A DNA stretch of 64,000 bases from Burkholderiales bacterium (GTDB taxonomy: Bacteria > Pseudomonadota > Gammaproteobacteria > Burkholderiales > Burkholderiaceae_C). The DNA is taken from assembly GCA_016213325.1 (NCBI GenBank), contig JACRAY010000017.1:62001-126000 (forward strand). Direction: 5' to 3'. Positions within the stretch are counted from its first letter, which is position 1. The number at the start of each line of letters is the position of its first letter. Positions 9,846-18,319 of the stretch are shown one piece after another. The notes under the pieces are model-generated. The model had not been told where the DNA came from and did not search any database. It was given only the letters and a program-made list of their open reading frames with translations. A program made the position numbers and the translations under genes.

Positions 9846-10644
9846 CGAACGCGCTCCGGTCGAACGACTGGCGTTCGCGTGACTGCGGGAAGCGCTTGCG
9901 CAGCACTTCGCCGAGCTGCGCCATCGCCTGCCGGTCGTCCATGCGGCGCTCGACCTTGATGCCCAGCCACAGCGACTCGGCATTGGCGAGCTCGCTGTTG
10001 TTCAGGCGCCGGATGTAGAACTGCGCGCGCTTGAACTCGCCGCGGCGGTAGAGCAACGCCGCGAGGTTGTAGCCGGTGATGGGGTTGGCGGCGTCGAGCT
10101 CGTAGGCCCGCGACAGGGAGCGCTCGGCCTCGTCGTTGCGCCCCGACCGGGCCAGGCAGAGGCCTTGGGCCATCAGCGTCTTGGCGCGGTCGCCGTACAG
10201 CGGGTTGGCCATCGCCTGGTCGAAGGTGCGGACCGCCTCGTCGTAGCGGCCCTGCTGGCACTGCATCCAGCCGTAGTTGTGCAGCGTGTTCGAGTCGCGC
10301 GAGTTCAGCGCGAGCGCGCGGCGGAAGCTTTCCTCGGCCTGCCGCATGTCGCCCAGCCGCATGAAGACCAGCCCGCGCAGGTTGTACGCATCGGGAAACG
10401 TCGGGTCGGCGACGATCGCCTGCTTCAGCTCGTCGAGCGCGACGTCCGTCTTGCCCTGCTCGAAATAGCCGGCCGCCAGTTCCAGGCGGATGCGCGCGCG
10501 GCGCCGGCCGTCCGACTCGTCGGACGGCGTGACCACCTGCTGCTGCTGGTCGCTGATCGACTGCTGCGACGCGCACCCTCCCAGCAGGGCGGCGGCTGCG
10601 CCCAGGCCCAGCGCCAGGGCCAGCGGGATGAAATTGCTCCTCAT
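9838..10644 (-). CDS. pilW: Type IV pilus biogenesis/stability lipoprotein PilW (PilF)
   Basis: 268 aa. It has a lipoprotein signal with lipobox LLGGC (Cys24), then about six TPR helices (for example [20 protein letters not shown] and [18 protein letters not shown]). PilF/PilW is an outer-membrane pilotin needed for assembly or stability of the PilQ secretin. No other pilus genes are in the window. The start overlaps the rlmN stop by four bases (ATGA). The C-terminal [15 protein letters not shown] tail overlaps the rodZ start. Confidence 0.9.
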   Translation of the reverse strand: MRSNFIPLALALGLGAAAALLGGCASQQSISDQQQQVVTPSDESDGRRRARIRLELAAGYFEQGKTDVALDELKQAIVADPTFPDAYNLRGLVFMRLGDMRQAEESFRRALALNSRDSNTLHNYGWMQCQQGRYDEAVRTFDQAMANPLYGDRAKTLMAQGLCLARSGRNDEAERSLSRAYELDAANPITGYNLAALLYRRGEFKRAQFYIRRLNNSELANAESLWLGIKVERRMDDRQAMAQLGEVLRKRFPQSRERQSFDRSAFDE

Positions 10645-11786
10645 GTCGATCCGTCTCCTTGGCGGTCGTGGACGGGCTTGAGCATGATGGTCCGCTGGCG
10701 GGCGATGCGCTCACCCACACGCGTGCGGTCCTTCACGTCGCCCGCCAGTTGCCCGCACGCGGCGGCTATGTCGTCGCCGCGTGTCTTGCGCACAGTGGTG
10801 ACGATACCAGCATCACTGAGGATTTTCGCGAAAGCCTGCACACGGTGTTGCGGGGAACGCAGGAGCCCCGACTCGGGGAACGGGTTGAACGGGATCAGGT
10901 TGAACTTGCAGGGGATGCCGTGGCCGCCGTGGTGCTGCACCAGTTGCACGAGCTCTCGCGCATGCTCCGGCTGGTCGTTGACGCCATCGAGCATGCAGTA
11001 CTCGAAGGTGATGAAGTCGCGCGGCGCGAACGCCAGGTAGCGGCTGCACGCGTCCAGCAGTTCGTCCAGCGGGTGCTTGCGGTTCAGGGGCACCAGGTTG
11101 TCGCGCAGGTCGTCGTTGGGTGCGTGCAGCGACACCGCCAGGGCCACCGGGCAATCGTGCGCCAGCCGGTCGATCAGCTTGACCATGCCCGAGGTGGATA
11201 CCGTCACGCGCCGGCGCGACAGGCCGTAGCCGTGGTCGTCCAGCATCGTCTTCAGGGCGGGCACCAGCGCGGAGTAGTTCTGCAGCGGCTCGCCCATGCC
11301 CATCATCACCACGTTGGAAATGACGCGCTCGGTGGTGCCGAGCTTGCGGCGCAGGAAGTGTTCGGCGTACCACAGCTGCGCGACGATCTCGCCGGTGGTG
11401 AGGTTACGCGAGAACCCCTGGTGGCCGGTGGAGCAGAAGCGGCAGCCGACGGCGCAGCCCGCCTGCGACGAGATGCACAGCGTGGCGCGGTCGTCCTCGG
11501 GGATGTAGACGGTTTCGATGGCATTGCCGCCGCCCACGTCGAACAGCCACTTGATGGTGCCGTCGGCAGACGCCTGCTCGCTTACGGGGACCAGCGGCTG
11601 GACGCGGGCGTGGCCCTTGAGCTTCTCGCGCAGCGACTTCGCCAGGTCGCTCATGCGGTCGAAGTCCTGCTCGCCCTTCTGGTGGATCCAGCGGAACAGC
11701 TGGACGGCGCGGAAGCGCTTTTCGCCCAGCTTTTCGCAATACGCGGCCAGACCTTCCAGGTCGTAATCAAGCAGGTTGGCGGTCAT
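10641..11786 (-). CDS. rlmN: Dual-specificity RNA methyltransferase RlmN
   Basis: 381 aa. A radical-SAM enzyme with the CxxxCxxC cluster site CAVGCRFC (C111, C115, C118). It methylates C2 of A2503 in 23S rRNA and A37 in some tRNAs. Other family signatures are GMGEP, the SAM-binding STSGMV and the C-terminal [16 protein letters not shown], which holds the methyl-carrying cysteine. It is the promoter-proximal gene of the rlmN-pilW-rodZ-ispG-hisS-yfgM-bamB-der run unless transcripts from ndk read through the 98-base gap. Confidence 0.97.
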   Translation of the reverse strand: MTANLLDYDLEGLAAYCEKLGEKRFRAVQLFRWIHQKGEQDFDRMSDLAKSLREKLKGHARVQPLVPVSEQASADGTIKWLFDVGGGNAIETVYIPEDDRATLCISSQAGCAVGCRFCSTGHQGFSRNLTTGEIVAQLWYAEHFLRRKLGTTERVISNVVMMGMGEPLQNYSALVPALKTMLDDHGYGLSRRRVTVSTSGMVKLIDRLAHDCPVALAVSLHAPNDDLRDNLVPLNRKHPLDELLDACSRYLAFAPRDFITFEYCMLDGVNDQPEHARELVQLVQHHGGHGIPCKFNLIPFNPFPESGLLRSPQHRVQAFAKILSDAGIVTTVRKTRGDDIAAACGQLAGDVKDRTRVGERIARQRTIMLKPVHDRQGDGST

Positions 11787-11820
11787 CGCATGGGGTACTG
11801 CGCCGGCGCAGCGCCGGGCC

Positions 11821-11878
11821 GCCCCAAGCGCGCCGAAGCCCCCTCGGGGGGCAGCGGAACGCAGTGGAGCGTGGGGGC
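11821..11878. repeat. Dispersed palindromic element between ndk and rlmN
   Basis: A nested inverted repeat fills most of the 98-base gap. The inner hairpin has arms GCCCCC and GGGGGGC around a 2-base loop (11838-11852). The outer arms are GCCCCAAGC (11821-11829) and GCGTGGGGGC (11869-11878), with AGCGGAACGCAGTGGA inside. I recognise this as a type of short intergenic repeat frequent in Comamonadaceae genomes. It could act as a terminator or mRNA-stability hairpin after ndk, but there is no T-tract. Confidence 0.65.
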
Positions 11879-11884
11879 ACCATG

Positions 11885-12310
11885 CTATCGCGAGTAGACG
11901 TTCATGGCCGGGAAGAAGAAGCCCACTTCCACGGCGGCGGTTTCAGGGGCGTCGGAGCCGTGCACCGCGTTGGCGTCGATGCTGTCGGCGAAGTCGGCGC
12001 GGATGGTGCCGGCGGCCGCCTTCTTCGGGTCGGTCGCGCCCATCAGGTCGCGGTTCTTCAGGATGGCGTTCTCGCCTTCGAGCACCTGGATCATCACCGG
12101 GCCGGAAATCATGAAATCGACCAGGTCCTTGAAGAAAGGGCGCTCCCTGTGCACGGCATAGAACTGCTCGGCTTCACGGCGCGACAGGTGGGCCATGCGT
12201 GCGGCGACGACCTTCAGGCCCGCCGCTTCGAAGCGAGCGTAGATCTGGCCGATCACGTTCTTGGCCACGGCGTCGGGCTTGATGATGGAGAGGGTGCGTT
12301 CGATAGCCAT
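11885..12310 (-). CDS. ndk: Nucleoside-diphosphate kinase
   Basis: 141 aa, the standard length. It opens with [12 protein letters not shown] and has the catalytic histidine in NAVHGSD (His117), which is transiently phosphorylated while transferring gamma-phosphate between NTPs and NDPs. The start at 12310 is fixed by the family N-terminus MAIERTL. It has its own 88-base upstream region with a possible -10 and a 15-base palindrome. Confidence 0.97.
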   Translation of the reverse strand: MAIERTLSIIKPDAVAKNVIGQIYARFEAAGLKVVAARMAHLSRREAEQFYAVHRERPFFKDLVDFMISGPVMIQVLEGENAILKNRDLMGATDPKKAAAGTIRADFADSIDANAVHGSDAPETAAVEVGFFFPAMNVYSR

Positions 12311-12342
12311 GTTGGTCTTTTTTCCTGATGGAACTTGGTTTG

Positions 12343-12382
12343 ATCGCCCTGGGCGATAAGTTTCGGCAAACCTTGGATTGTA
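12343..12382 (-). promoter_or_regulatory. ndk upstream region: -10-like TACAAT plus a palindrome
   Basis: On the minus strand a -10-like TACAAT lies at 12382-12377, about 66 bases upstream of the ndk ATG; no convincing -35 is visible. Downstream of it, at 12343-12357, is the 15-base palindrome ATCGCCC-T-GGGCGAT, which would lie in the 5' leader. It could be an operator or an mRNA hairpin. Motif match only. Confidence 0.35.
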
Positions 12383-12398
12383 ACCCGCGAGGGTGAAA

Positions 12399-13736
12399 TC
12401 AGCGGCCGCGGCCCCCGCCACCGCCGCCCCCACCGCCGCGGCGTTGCCCGCCCCGGCCACCCTGCCCGCCCTGGCCGCCGGTGCCCTGCCGATGCCGCAT
12501 GAAGCTGTCGGCGCCGATGTAGCCGAATGAGGTCTTCATGGGGTCGGGCTGGCCGCCGCTGCCGCCACCGCCGCTTGCGCCGCGGTCGGGCTTGTTGCGG
12601 CGGCTGCCCTGCCCGCCGCCGCCTTGTCCCTGCTTCTGCTGGGGCGGGCCCTGCGGGCGCGGCCCGTCGCCGCGGTTGCCGCCCCGGCGGCGCTTGTTGC
12701 GCCCGCCGCCGCCCTTGCCCTCTTCGGGGCCTTCGCCGCGAGCCTGCTGGGGCATGCCCGCGGCCTGGGTAAGCTGGCGGATGTCGCGCTCGTCGAGTTC
12801 CAGCCAGCTGCCGCGCTTGAGCCCGCGCGGCAGCACCATGGCGCCGTAGCGGATGCGGATGAGGCGGCTGACCGCATGCCCCACCGCCTCGAACAGGCGC
12901 CGCACTTCGCGGTGCCGCCCTTCGCTGATGGTCACGCGGTACCACACGTTCGAGCCTTCACCGCCGCCTTCGTCGATGCTGCCGAACTGGGCGCGGCCGT
13001 CTTCGAGGTCCACGCCGTCGACCAGCCGCTGCTTTTCCTCGTTGCTGAGCGCACCCAGTACGCGCACGGCGTATTCGCGCTCCAGGCCGAAGCGCGGGTG
13101 CATGAGACGGTTGGCCAGTTCGCCCGAGTTGGTGAACAGCAGCAGGCCTTCGGTGTTCAGGTCGAGCCGGCCCACCGACTGCCACTTGCCCTGCTGCAGC
13201 TTCGGGAGTTTGCGGAACACCGTCGGGCGGTTCTGCGGGTCGTCGTGCGTCACCACCTCGCCCACCGGCTTGTGATAGGCGATCACGCGCGCCGGCGGCG
13301 GCGCGATGCGCACGCGGATCGGCTTGCCGTTGACCTTGATCTGGTCGCCAAACTGGATGCGCTGGCCGATGTGGGCGGGCTCGTTGTTGACGGAGATGCG
13401 CCCTTCCATGATGAGCTGTTCCATCTCGAGCCGCGAGCCCAGCCCGGCCTGCGCCAGCACCTTGTGCAGCTTGGGCGTTTCGGGCAGCGGCGACAGCACC
13501 CGCTTGGCCGGCGCGACCTCGGCTTCCTCCTCCGCGTCGAAGCGGCCGGAGACCACGTCGGCAAAGCGGTCCGCCTCGGGCTCGCGCGCGGCCTGCGCGG
13601 CCTGGGCCGCCGCTGCGGCCGCAGGGCCGGCGTCGACTTCGACCTCGTCGTCGTCGGCCTCGTCGTCCATGGGCGCGGGCCGGGCGCGGCCGTCTTCTTC
13701 TTCTTCGGCTGGTTTGGCGTCGGTGGGGTGGTTCAT
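12399..13736 (-). CDS. rluB: 23S rRNA pseudouridine synthase RluB with RG-rich tail
   Basis: 445 aa, longer than the core enzyme. An acidic, Ala-rich N-terminal extension (1-80) precedes an S4 RNA-binding domain (about 84-140) and the RsuA-family catalytic domain with [12 protein letters not shown] (catalytic Asp192). RluB isomerises U2605 of E. coli 23S rRNA. After about residue 335 the protein becomes a low-complexity Gly/Arg/Asn/Gln tail ([18 protein letters not shown] and similar) of about 110 residues. The tail is probably disordered and RNA-binding. It stops 4 bases before the scpB stop region in the same run of genes. Confidence 0.92.
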   Translation of the reverse strand: MNHPTDAKPAEEEEDGRARPAPMDDEADDDEVEVDAGPAAAAAAQAAQAAREPEADRFADVVSGRFDAEEEAEVAPAKRVLSPLPETPKLHKVLAQAGLGSRLEMEQLIMEGRISVNNEPAHIGQRIQFGDQIKVNGKPIRVRIAPPPARVIAYHKPVGEVVTHDDPQNRPTVFRKLPKLQQGKWQSVGRLDLNTEGLLLFTNSGELANRLMHPRFGLEREYAVRVLGALSNEEKQRLVDGVDLEDGRAQFGSIDEGGGEGSNVWYRVTISEGRHREVRRLFEAVGHAVSRLIRIRYGAMVLPRGLKRGSWLELDERDIRQLTQAAGMPQQARGEGPEEGKGGGGRNKRRRGGNRGDGPRPQGPPQQKQGQGGGGQGSRRNKPDRGASGGGGSGGQPDPMKTSFGYIGADSFMRHRQGTGGQGGQGGRGGQRRGGGGGGGGGRGR

Positions 13737-13740
13737 GCTC

Positions 13741-14385
13741 TCAGGTCTCGACGGCGGACGCCGTGTCGGGGGAAGACGATTCGTCGGGGCCGGGCTCGGC
13801 GGTGGGCGCGTCGATCTGCAGGTCTGGCTGCGCGTCGTCGGCGGCCAGTTTCTCCAGCAGGCCGCTGCCCTCGCCCGGCGTGCCGAGTTCGGGCAACTGG
13901 TCCAGCGACTGCAGGCCGAGGTCGTCGAGGAACTGGCGCGTGGTGGCGTACAGCGCCGGGCGGCCGGCAGCCTCGCGGTGGCCGATCACTTCGACCCAGC
14001 CACGGTCTTCCAGCTGCTTGAGCAGCTGGGTGTTGATGGTCACGCCGCGGATGTCTTCCATGTCGCCGCGCGTGACGGGCTGCCGGTAGGCGATGATGGC
14101 CAGCGTCTCGAGCGTGGCCCGCGTGTACTTGGGCGGCTTCTCGGGGTGCAGGCGGTCGAGGAACTCGCGCATCGCCGGGCGGCTCTGGAAGCGCCAGCCG
14201 GAGGCCACGCACACCAGTTCCACCCCGCGTTGCGCCCAGTCGTCCTGCAGTTCCTCGAGCAGCGAGCGCAGCGTGTCCGCACCCAGCTCGTCGTTGAATA
14301 GCACGCGCAGCTCACGCAGCGGCAGCGGCTGCTGGGAGCAGATCAAGGCGGTTTCGAGGACGCGCTTGGCATCCGCCGTATTCAT
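13741..14385 (-). CDS. scpB: SMC-ScpAB complex subunit ScpB
   Basis: 214 aa from the ATG at 14385, where the conserved domain begins ([22 protein letters not shown]). Two winged-helix domains follow, with family signatures [22 protein letters not shown] and [23 protein letters not shown]. ScpB with ScpA (kleisin) and SMC condenses and segregates the chromosome. An upstream ATG at 14493 would add 36 low-complexity residues and overlap rluD by 20 bases; I cannot exclude it. The acidic C-terminal tail is poorly conserved. scpA is not in the window. Confidence 0.92.
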   Translation of the reverse strand: MNTADAKRVLETALICSQQPLPLRELRVLFNDELGADTLRSLLEELQDDWAQRGVELVCVASGWRFQSRPAMREFLDRLHPEKPPKYTRATLETLAIIAYRQPVTRGDMEDIRGVTINTQLLKQLEDRGWVEVIGHREAAGRPALYATTRQFLDDLGLQSLDQLPELGTPGEGSGLLEKLAADDAQPDLQIDAPTAEPGPDESSSPDTASAVET

Positions 14386-14473
14386 GGTCTTGTTCAGGTA
14401 GTCCGGGAAGGCGCCGGCGGCGCGCTCTTTGGCGGGGGACCCTGCAGGTGCGGCCGCCGCAGTCGACGGGCTC

Positions 14474-15484
14474 TCAGGAGCCGTCCGTTTCATTGTATCG
14501 CAGGCCCCAGCCTTGCAAAGCGTCGGTGATATCCCTTGGCAGCGGCGCGTGGAAGACGTGGCCGGCCGCCGTGGCCGGATGCACGAATCCCAGCCGGAAG
14601 GCATGCAGTGCCTGCCGGTGCAAGCCCGCGGCCGGTGCACCCCCATAGAGTTCGTCGCCCACCAGCGGGTGGCCGATGTGCGCCATGTGCACACGGATCT
14701 GGTGCGTGCGGCCGGTGTGCAGGGTGGCGCGCACCAGGCAGCCCGCCTCGGCGTTCGCCACCAGGTCGAACGTCGTTGCCGCCGGCTTGCCGGGATGCCG
14801 CTCACGGTCCACCACGGCCATGCGCAGGCGGTTGCGCGGGTCGCGGCCCATCGTGTTCTCGACGTGCCGGTGCGCGGCGCCCTCCCACGTGCGGTGCGCC
14901 AGCGCGAGGTACTGCCGGCTCACTTCACGCGCCGCGATCATCGCCACCAGGCGGTCCATGGCGAAGCGGCTGCGCGCCACCACCATCAGCCCGCTGGTGT
15001 CCTTGTCGAGCCGGTGCACGATGCCGGCGCGCGGCAACTGCGCGAACGCGGCGTCGCGTGCCAGCAGGCCATTCAGCAGCGTGCCGCTCCAGTTGCCCGG
15101 CGCCGGGTGCACCACGAGCCCGGCGGGCTTGTGGATCACCAGCAGGTGTTCGTCCTCGAACACGGCGTCCAGCGGGATCGCCTCGGGCTTGAAGGCCTGG
15201 CTCTGGGGTGTGGGACGCAGTTCGATGGTGCCGCGGTCGCCCGCCTTGACCTTCTGGGACGAGCGGGTGGCCTGCACGCCGTTCACCGTCACCGCGCCGG
15301 CTTCGAGCAATTGCTGCAGGTAACTGCGTGAAAACTCCGGCACCAGTTCGGCCAGCGCACGGTCGAGCCGCTGGCCGTGCAAGGCAGCGCCGACGGCGAA
15401 TTCGCGCGACTCCGCTTCGGCGACGGCTACATCGCCCTCTTCGGCGAGAGGGTCGGTCGATATAATGCCGCGGCTTAGTTCCAA
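14474..15484 (-). CDS. rluD: 23S rRNA pseudouridine synthase RluD
   Basis: 336 aa. An N-terminal S4 domain ([20 protein letters not shown]) is followed by the RluA-type catalytic domain with [13 protein letters not shown] (Asp160). RluD makes pseudouridines 1911, 1915 and 1917 in helix 69 of 23S rRNA. No ATG lies upstream of the S4 domain; the TTG at 15484 is the best candidate. That start is only 14 bases from the bamD ATG on the other strand, so the bamD -10 lies inside the rluD coding region. Divergent rluD/bamD is the usual betaproteobacterial arrangement. Confidence 0.94.
   Translation of the reverse strand: MELSRGIISTDPLAEEGDVAVAEAESREFAVGAALHGQRLDRALAELVPEFSRSYLQQLLEAGAVTVNGVQATRSSQKVKAGDRGTIELRPTPQSQAFKPEAIPLDAVFEDEHLLVIHKPAGLVVHPAPGNWSGTLLNGLLARDAAFAQLPRAGIVHRLDKDTSGLMVVARSRFAMDRLVAMIAAREVSRQYLALAHRTWEGAAHRHVENTMGRDPRNRLRMAVVDRERHPGKPAATTFDLVANAEAGCLVRATLHTGRTHQIRVHMAHIGHPLVGDELYGGAPAAGLHRQALHAFRLGFVHPATAAGHVFHAPLPRDITDALQGWGLRYNETDGS
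15461..15466 (+). promoter_or_regulatory. Consensus -10 box for bamD
   Basis: A perfect TATAAT lies 33-38 bases before the bamD ATG and inside codons 7-9 of the divergent rluD. The bases 16-18 upstream (around TCTTCG) are a poor -35. An AAGAGAG sequence at 15483-15489 could serve as ribosome-binding site. Motif match only. Confidence 0.5.
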
Positions 15485-15498
15485 GAGAGTCTTGCGTG

Positions 15499-16302
15499 AT
15501 GTTTCGAGGCAAATTATCCGCTGTCGCCATCCTGGCGATCGCCGCTTCGGCCCTGCTGGCCGGTTGCTCGTCCACGCCGGACGACGACCGGAGCGCCCGC
15601 CAGAGCCCGAACCGCATCTATGCCGAGGCGCGCGACGAGCTCGCCGCGGGCCAGTTCGACCGTGCCATCAGCCTGTTCGAAAGGCTGGAAGGCCGTGCGG
15701 CGGGCACGCCGCTCGCGCAGCAGGCGCAGCTGGAACGCGCCTATGCGCAGTGGAAGGCCAACGACCAGGCCTCGGCGCTGGCCACCATCGACCGCTTCAT
15801 GAAGCTGCACCCGGCAAGCCCGGCGCTCGACTACGCACTGTACCTGAAGGGCATCGTCAACTTCAACGACAACCTCGGCATCTTCGGCTTCATCGCGCAG
15901 CAGGACCTGGCCGAGCGCGACCAGAAGGCGGCCAAGGAATCGTTCGAGGCCTTCAAGGAACTGGTCACCCGCTTCCCCGACTCGCGCTACACGCCCGACG
16001 CCCGTGCGCGCATGACGTACATCGTCAATTCGCTGGCGCAGTACGAAGTGCACGTAGCCCGCTACTACTACAGCCGCGGCGCCTACGTGGCCGCGATCAA
16101 CCGCGCGCAGGCCGCCCTGGCCGACTATCGCGAAGTGCCCGCGCTGGAAGAGGCGCTGTTCATCCTGGTGCGTTCGTACGATGCGCTGGGCATGGCGCAG
16201 CTGCGCGACGACACGAAGCGCGTGCTGGAGAAGAACTACCCGAAGAGCGACTACCTCACCCGGGGTTTCCGCACGAACCAGCCGTGGTGGAAATTCTGGT
16301 GA
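15499..16302 (+). CDS. bamD: Outer membrane assembly lipoprotein BamD
   Basis: 267 aa. Lipoprotein signal with lipobox LLAGC (Cys23), then five TPR motifs (IYAEARDELAAGQFDRAISL onward). The conserved betaproteobacterial C-terminus is DTKRVLEKNYPKSDY. BamD is the essential lipoprotein of the BAM complex and binds BamA and substrate signals. A GTG immediately precedes the ATG; I chose the ATG. The gene ends with TRGFRTNQPWWKFW, 6 bases before an unrelated exoprotein. Confidence 0.95.
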   Translation: MFRGKLSAVAILAIAASALLAGCSSTPDDDRSARQSPNRIYAEARDELAAGQFDRAISLFERLEGRAAGTPLAQQAQLERAYAQWKANDQASALATIDRFMKLHPASPALDYALYLKGIVNFNDNLGIFGFIAQQDLAERDQKAAKESFEAFKELVTRFPDSRYTPDARARMTYIVNSLAQYEVHVARYYYSRGAYVAAINRAQAALADYREVPALEEALFILVRSYDALGMAQLRDDTKRVLEKNYPKSDYLTRGFRTNQPWWKFW

Positions 16303-16308
16303 GCTGAC

Positions 16309-18318
16309 GTGCTCAGCATCGCCGGTGCCTGGGCTCCCAACGGCGCCACCGATGCGGGCGGCGTCCCGATCGGCTACGTCGGCCCTTTCTACTCGGCGAT
16401 CGTCCTGCCGGACGGGCGCAACGGCCTGGTCCTGAGCGCGTGGTCGATCGGGCACGACGGCAACTTCTACCCGGTCTCCACCGCCATCTTCGCCCAGGCC
16501 GACGACGGCACGATGGTCGAGGCGACCGCGCAGTATCTCGCCGACCCATGGACCAACGGGTCCAGCTCGGTGGTCGTGGCCGACTTCAACGGCGACGGGC
16601 ACGACGACATCTTCCTGGCGGCGTTTTCCGAGGCCCCGGTCCTGTTCAAGTCGAGCACGGCCTACCTGTCCAATGCCGCGGGCACCTTCGACAAGGTGGA
16701 CCTGGGCGACGAGGTCTGGGCCCACCACGCGACGCTGGCGACGTTCGAGGGCAAGCCCACGGTCTTCCTGACGGGATTCGACGGCGATCCCCACCCGTAC
16801 TACCAGTTCGTCGACGGCGCCTTCGTGCAGACCCAGCTGGTGGACGAGGCCAAGGGGCAGACCAGCAATGGATACCCCGTGCCGCCGGCTGCCGGGGACA
16901 CTGCCGCGTTCGCGGATTTCGACGGCGACGGCGACCTCGATATCGTCATGGGCGATGTGCTCGCGGGCCCCGGGATGGACGACGGGCCCTACCTGACCGT
17001 CGTCTTCGACCTGGCCGACCTGATAGCCGCCACCGGGGCCCCGCTGGCCGAGCTGCAGCCCTACTTCGACGGCAAGCCGGCCTACGCTTCGATCTCGTCG
17101 TACATTGGCCCGGGACTGTCGCACACCTACCGCGTCTGGGCCGACGACTTCAACCACGACGGCCGCCCGGACATCCTGGCGGGCGTGTCCCTGTTCCCGC
17201 AGCCCTATTCGGTGCTGCAGATGTTCCAGAACACCGGCGGCGCCCAGTTCGACGACGTGACCGCGGCCCTCAATCCCGATTACGACATCACTTCGGCCGA
17301 AGTGGACTACTCGATGCAGATGGTCGACATCGACGCGAGCGGCATCGACAGCTACTTCCTCGCCGGACAGCTTGCCGCGCCGCAAGACAAGCACAGCAAC
17401 TACATCCTGCTCAACGACGGCAGCGGCCGCCTGCACGTGTACATACACGACGAGTTTGCCGCCATCACCGAAGCCATCATGGCGCAGACTGGCGGCGGCC
17501 CCGCGCCGTTCCGCTTCATCGAATACCTGGCGGGCGGCAGGATCAACCTGCTGGCTGAAGTGTCGCTCTGGTCCGAGCGCGACGGCCACACCATCAACCT
17601 CGTGACGTACTGGAACGTCCCGCTGCAACTCGACCCGTCCGTGGACTTCACGCAGGACGTCACGGTGGCCGATCGCAACGGCAGCCGGCTGCTGCGCACG
17701 TGGGCCGGCAATGACCGTTTCGAGGACGCGGGCCTCGCCGATGCGGCGACCGGCATCGACGGCGGCGCCGGCATCGACACGGCCGCCTACTCGGGGGCCC
17801 GGGCCGCCTACCAGCTCTCGGCGCAGGAAGGCGGGACGTGGCTGGTGCAGGGCGCAGCCGTCGAGGGCGACACGCTGGTGCGCGTCGAACGGCTGGAGTT
17901 TGCCGACGGGCACGTCGCCATCGATGTCGCGGGGCACGCCGGTACCGTGGCCAAGGTGCTGGGCGCGATGTTCGGGCCGCAGTACGTGGCGCACGGGCAA
18001 TTCGCCGGTATCGGCCTTTCGCTGCTCGACGACGGCGTGACTTACCAGGACCTGGTGGGCCTGGCGATCGGCACGGGCGTGTTCGAGCAGCTGGCAGGTT
18101 CACGCTCCCATACGGATTTCGTTCGGCACGTGTACGAGAACGTCGTCGGTTCGCTGCCTGCGCCGGGCGAGCTGGAATACTTCGTCGCGCTGCTGGAGAG
18201 CGGCACCTTCACGCAAGCCTCGCTGGGCCTGCTCGCGTGCGAGACGGCACTCAACGCAGCCCAGGTCGGGCTCGCCGGCCTGGCGCAGACCGGCCTGGCT
18301 TACGAGCCCTGGGTGTGA
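16309..18318 (+). CDS. FG-GAP/VCBS repeat exoprotein with DUF4214-like C-terminus
   Basis: 669 aa, GTG start with a GGTGAG ribosome-binding site 5 bases upstream. At least three Asp-rich calcium-binding FG-GAP/VCBS motifs are visible: DFNGDGHDD (about residue 92), DFDGDGDLD (about 203) and DFNHDGRPD (about 280). A short hemolysin-like segment follows (GNDRFEDAG ... GIDGGAGIDTAAYSG), then a C-terminal region resembling DUF4214 (DFVRHVYENVVGSLPAPGELEYFVALLESG). No N-terminal signal peptide is visible, so a C-terminal type I secretion signal is the likely route; this is inference. Function is unknown; surface adhesion or matrix roles are plausible. It starts 6 bases after bamD and ends 1 base before the convergent dinG stop. 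Confidence 0.82.
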   Translation: MLSIAGAWAPNGATDAGGVPIGYVGPFYSAIVLPDGRNGLVLSAWSIGHDGNFYPVSTAIFAQADDGTMVEATAQYLADPWTNGSSSVVVADFNGDGHDDIFLAAFSEAPVLFKSSTAYLSNAAGTFDKVDLGDEVWAHHATLATFEGKPTVFLTGFDGDPHPYYQFVDGAFVQTQLVDEAKGQTSNGYPVPPAAGDTAAFADFDGDGDLDIVMGDVLAGPGMDDGPYLTVVFDLADLIAATGAPLAELQPYFDGKPAYASISSYIGPGLSHTYRVWADDFNHDGRPDILAGVSLFPQPYSVLQMFQNTGGAQFDDVTAALNPDYDITSAEVDYSMQMVDIDASGIDSYFLAGQLAAPQDKHSNYILLNDGSGRLHVYIHDEFAAITEAIMAQTGGGPAPFRFIEYLAGGRINLLAEVSLWSERDGHTINLVTYWNVPLQLDPSVDFTQDVTVADRNGSRLLRTWAGNDRFEDAGLADAATGIDGGAGIDTAAYSGARAAYQLSAQEGGTWLVQGAAVEGDTLVRVERLEFADGHVAIDVAGHAGTVAKVLGAMFGPQYVAHGQFAGIGLSLLDDGVTYQDLVGLAIGTGVFEQLAGSRSHTDFVRHVYENVVGSLPAPGELEYFVALLESGTFTQASLGLLACETALNAAQVGLAGLAQTGLAYEPWV

Positions 18319-18319
18319 C

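Noticed and set aside
15514..18000. Long minus-strand open frame opposite bamD and the exoprotein
   Set aside because: Val/Arg/His/Asp-rich antisense frame; the plus strand has BamD and FG-GAP motifs.
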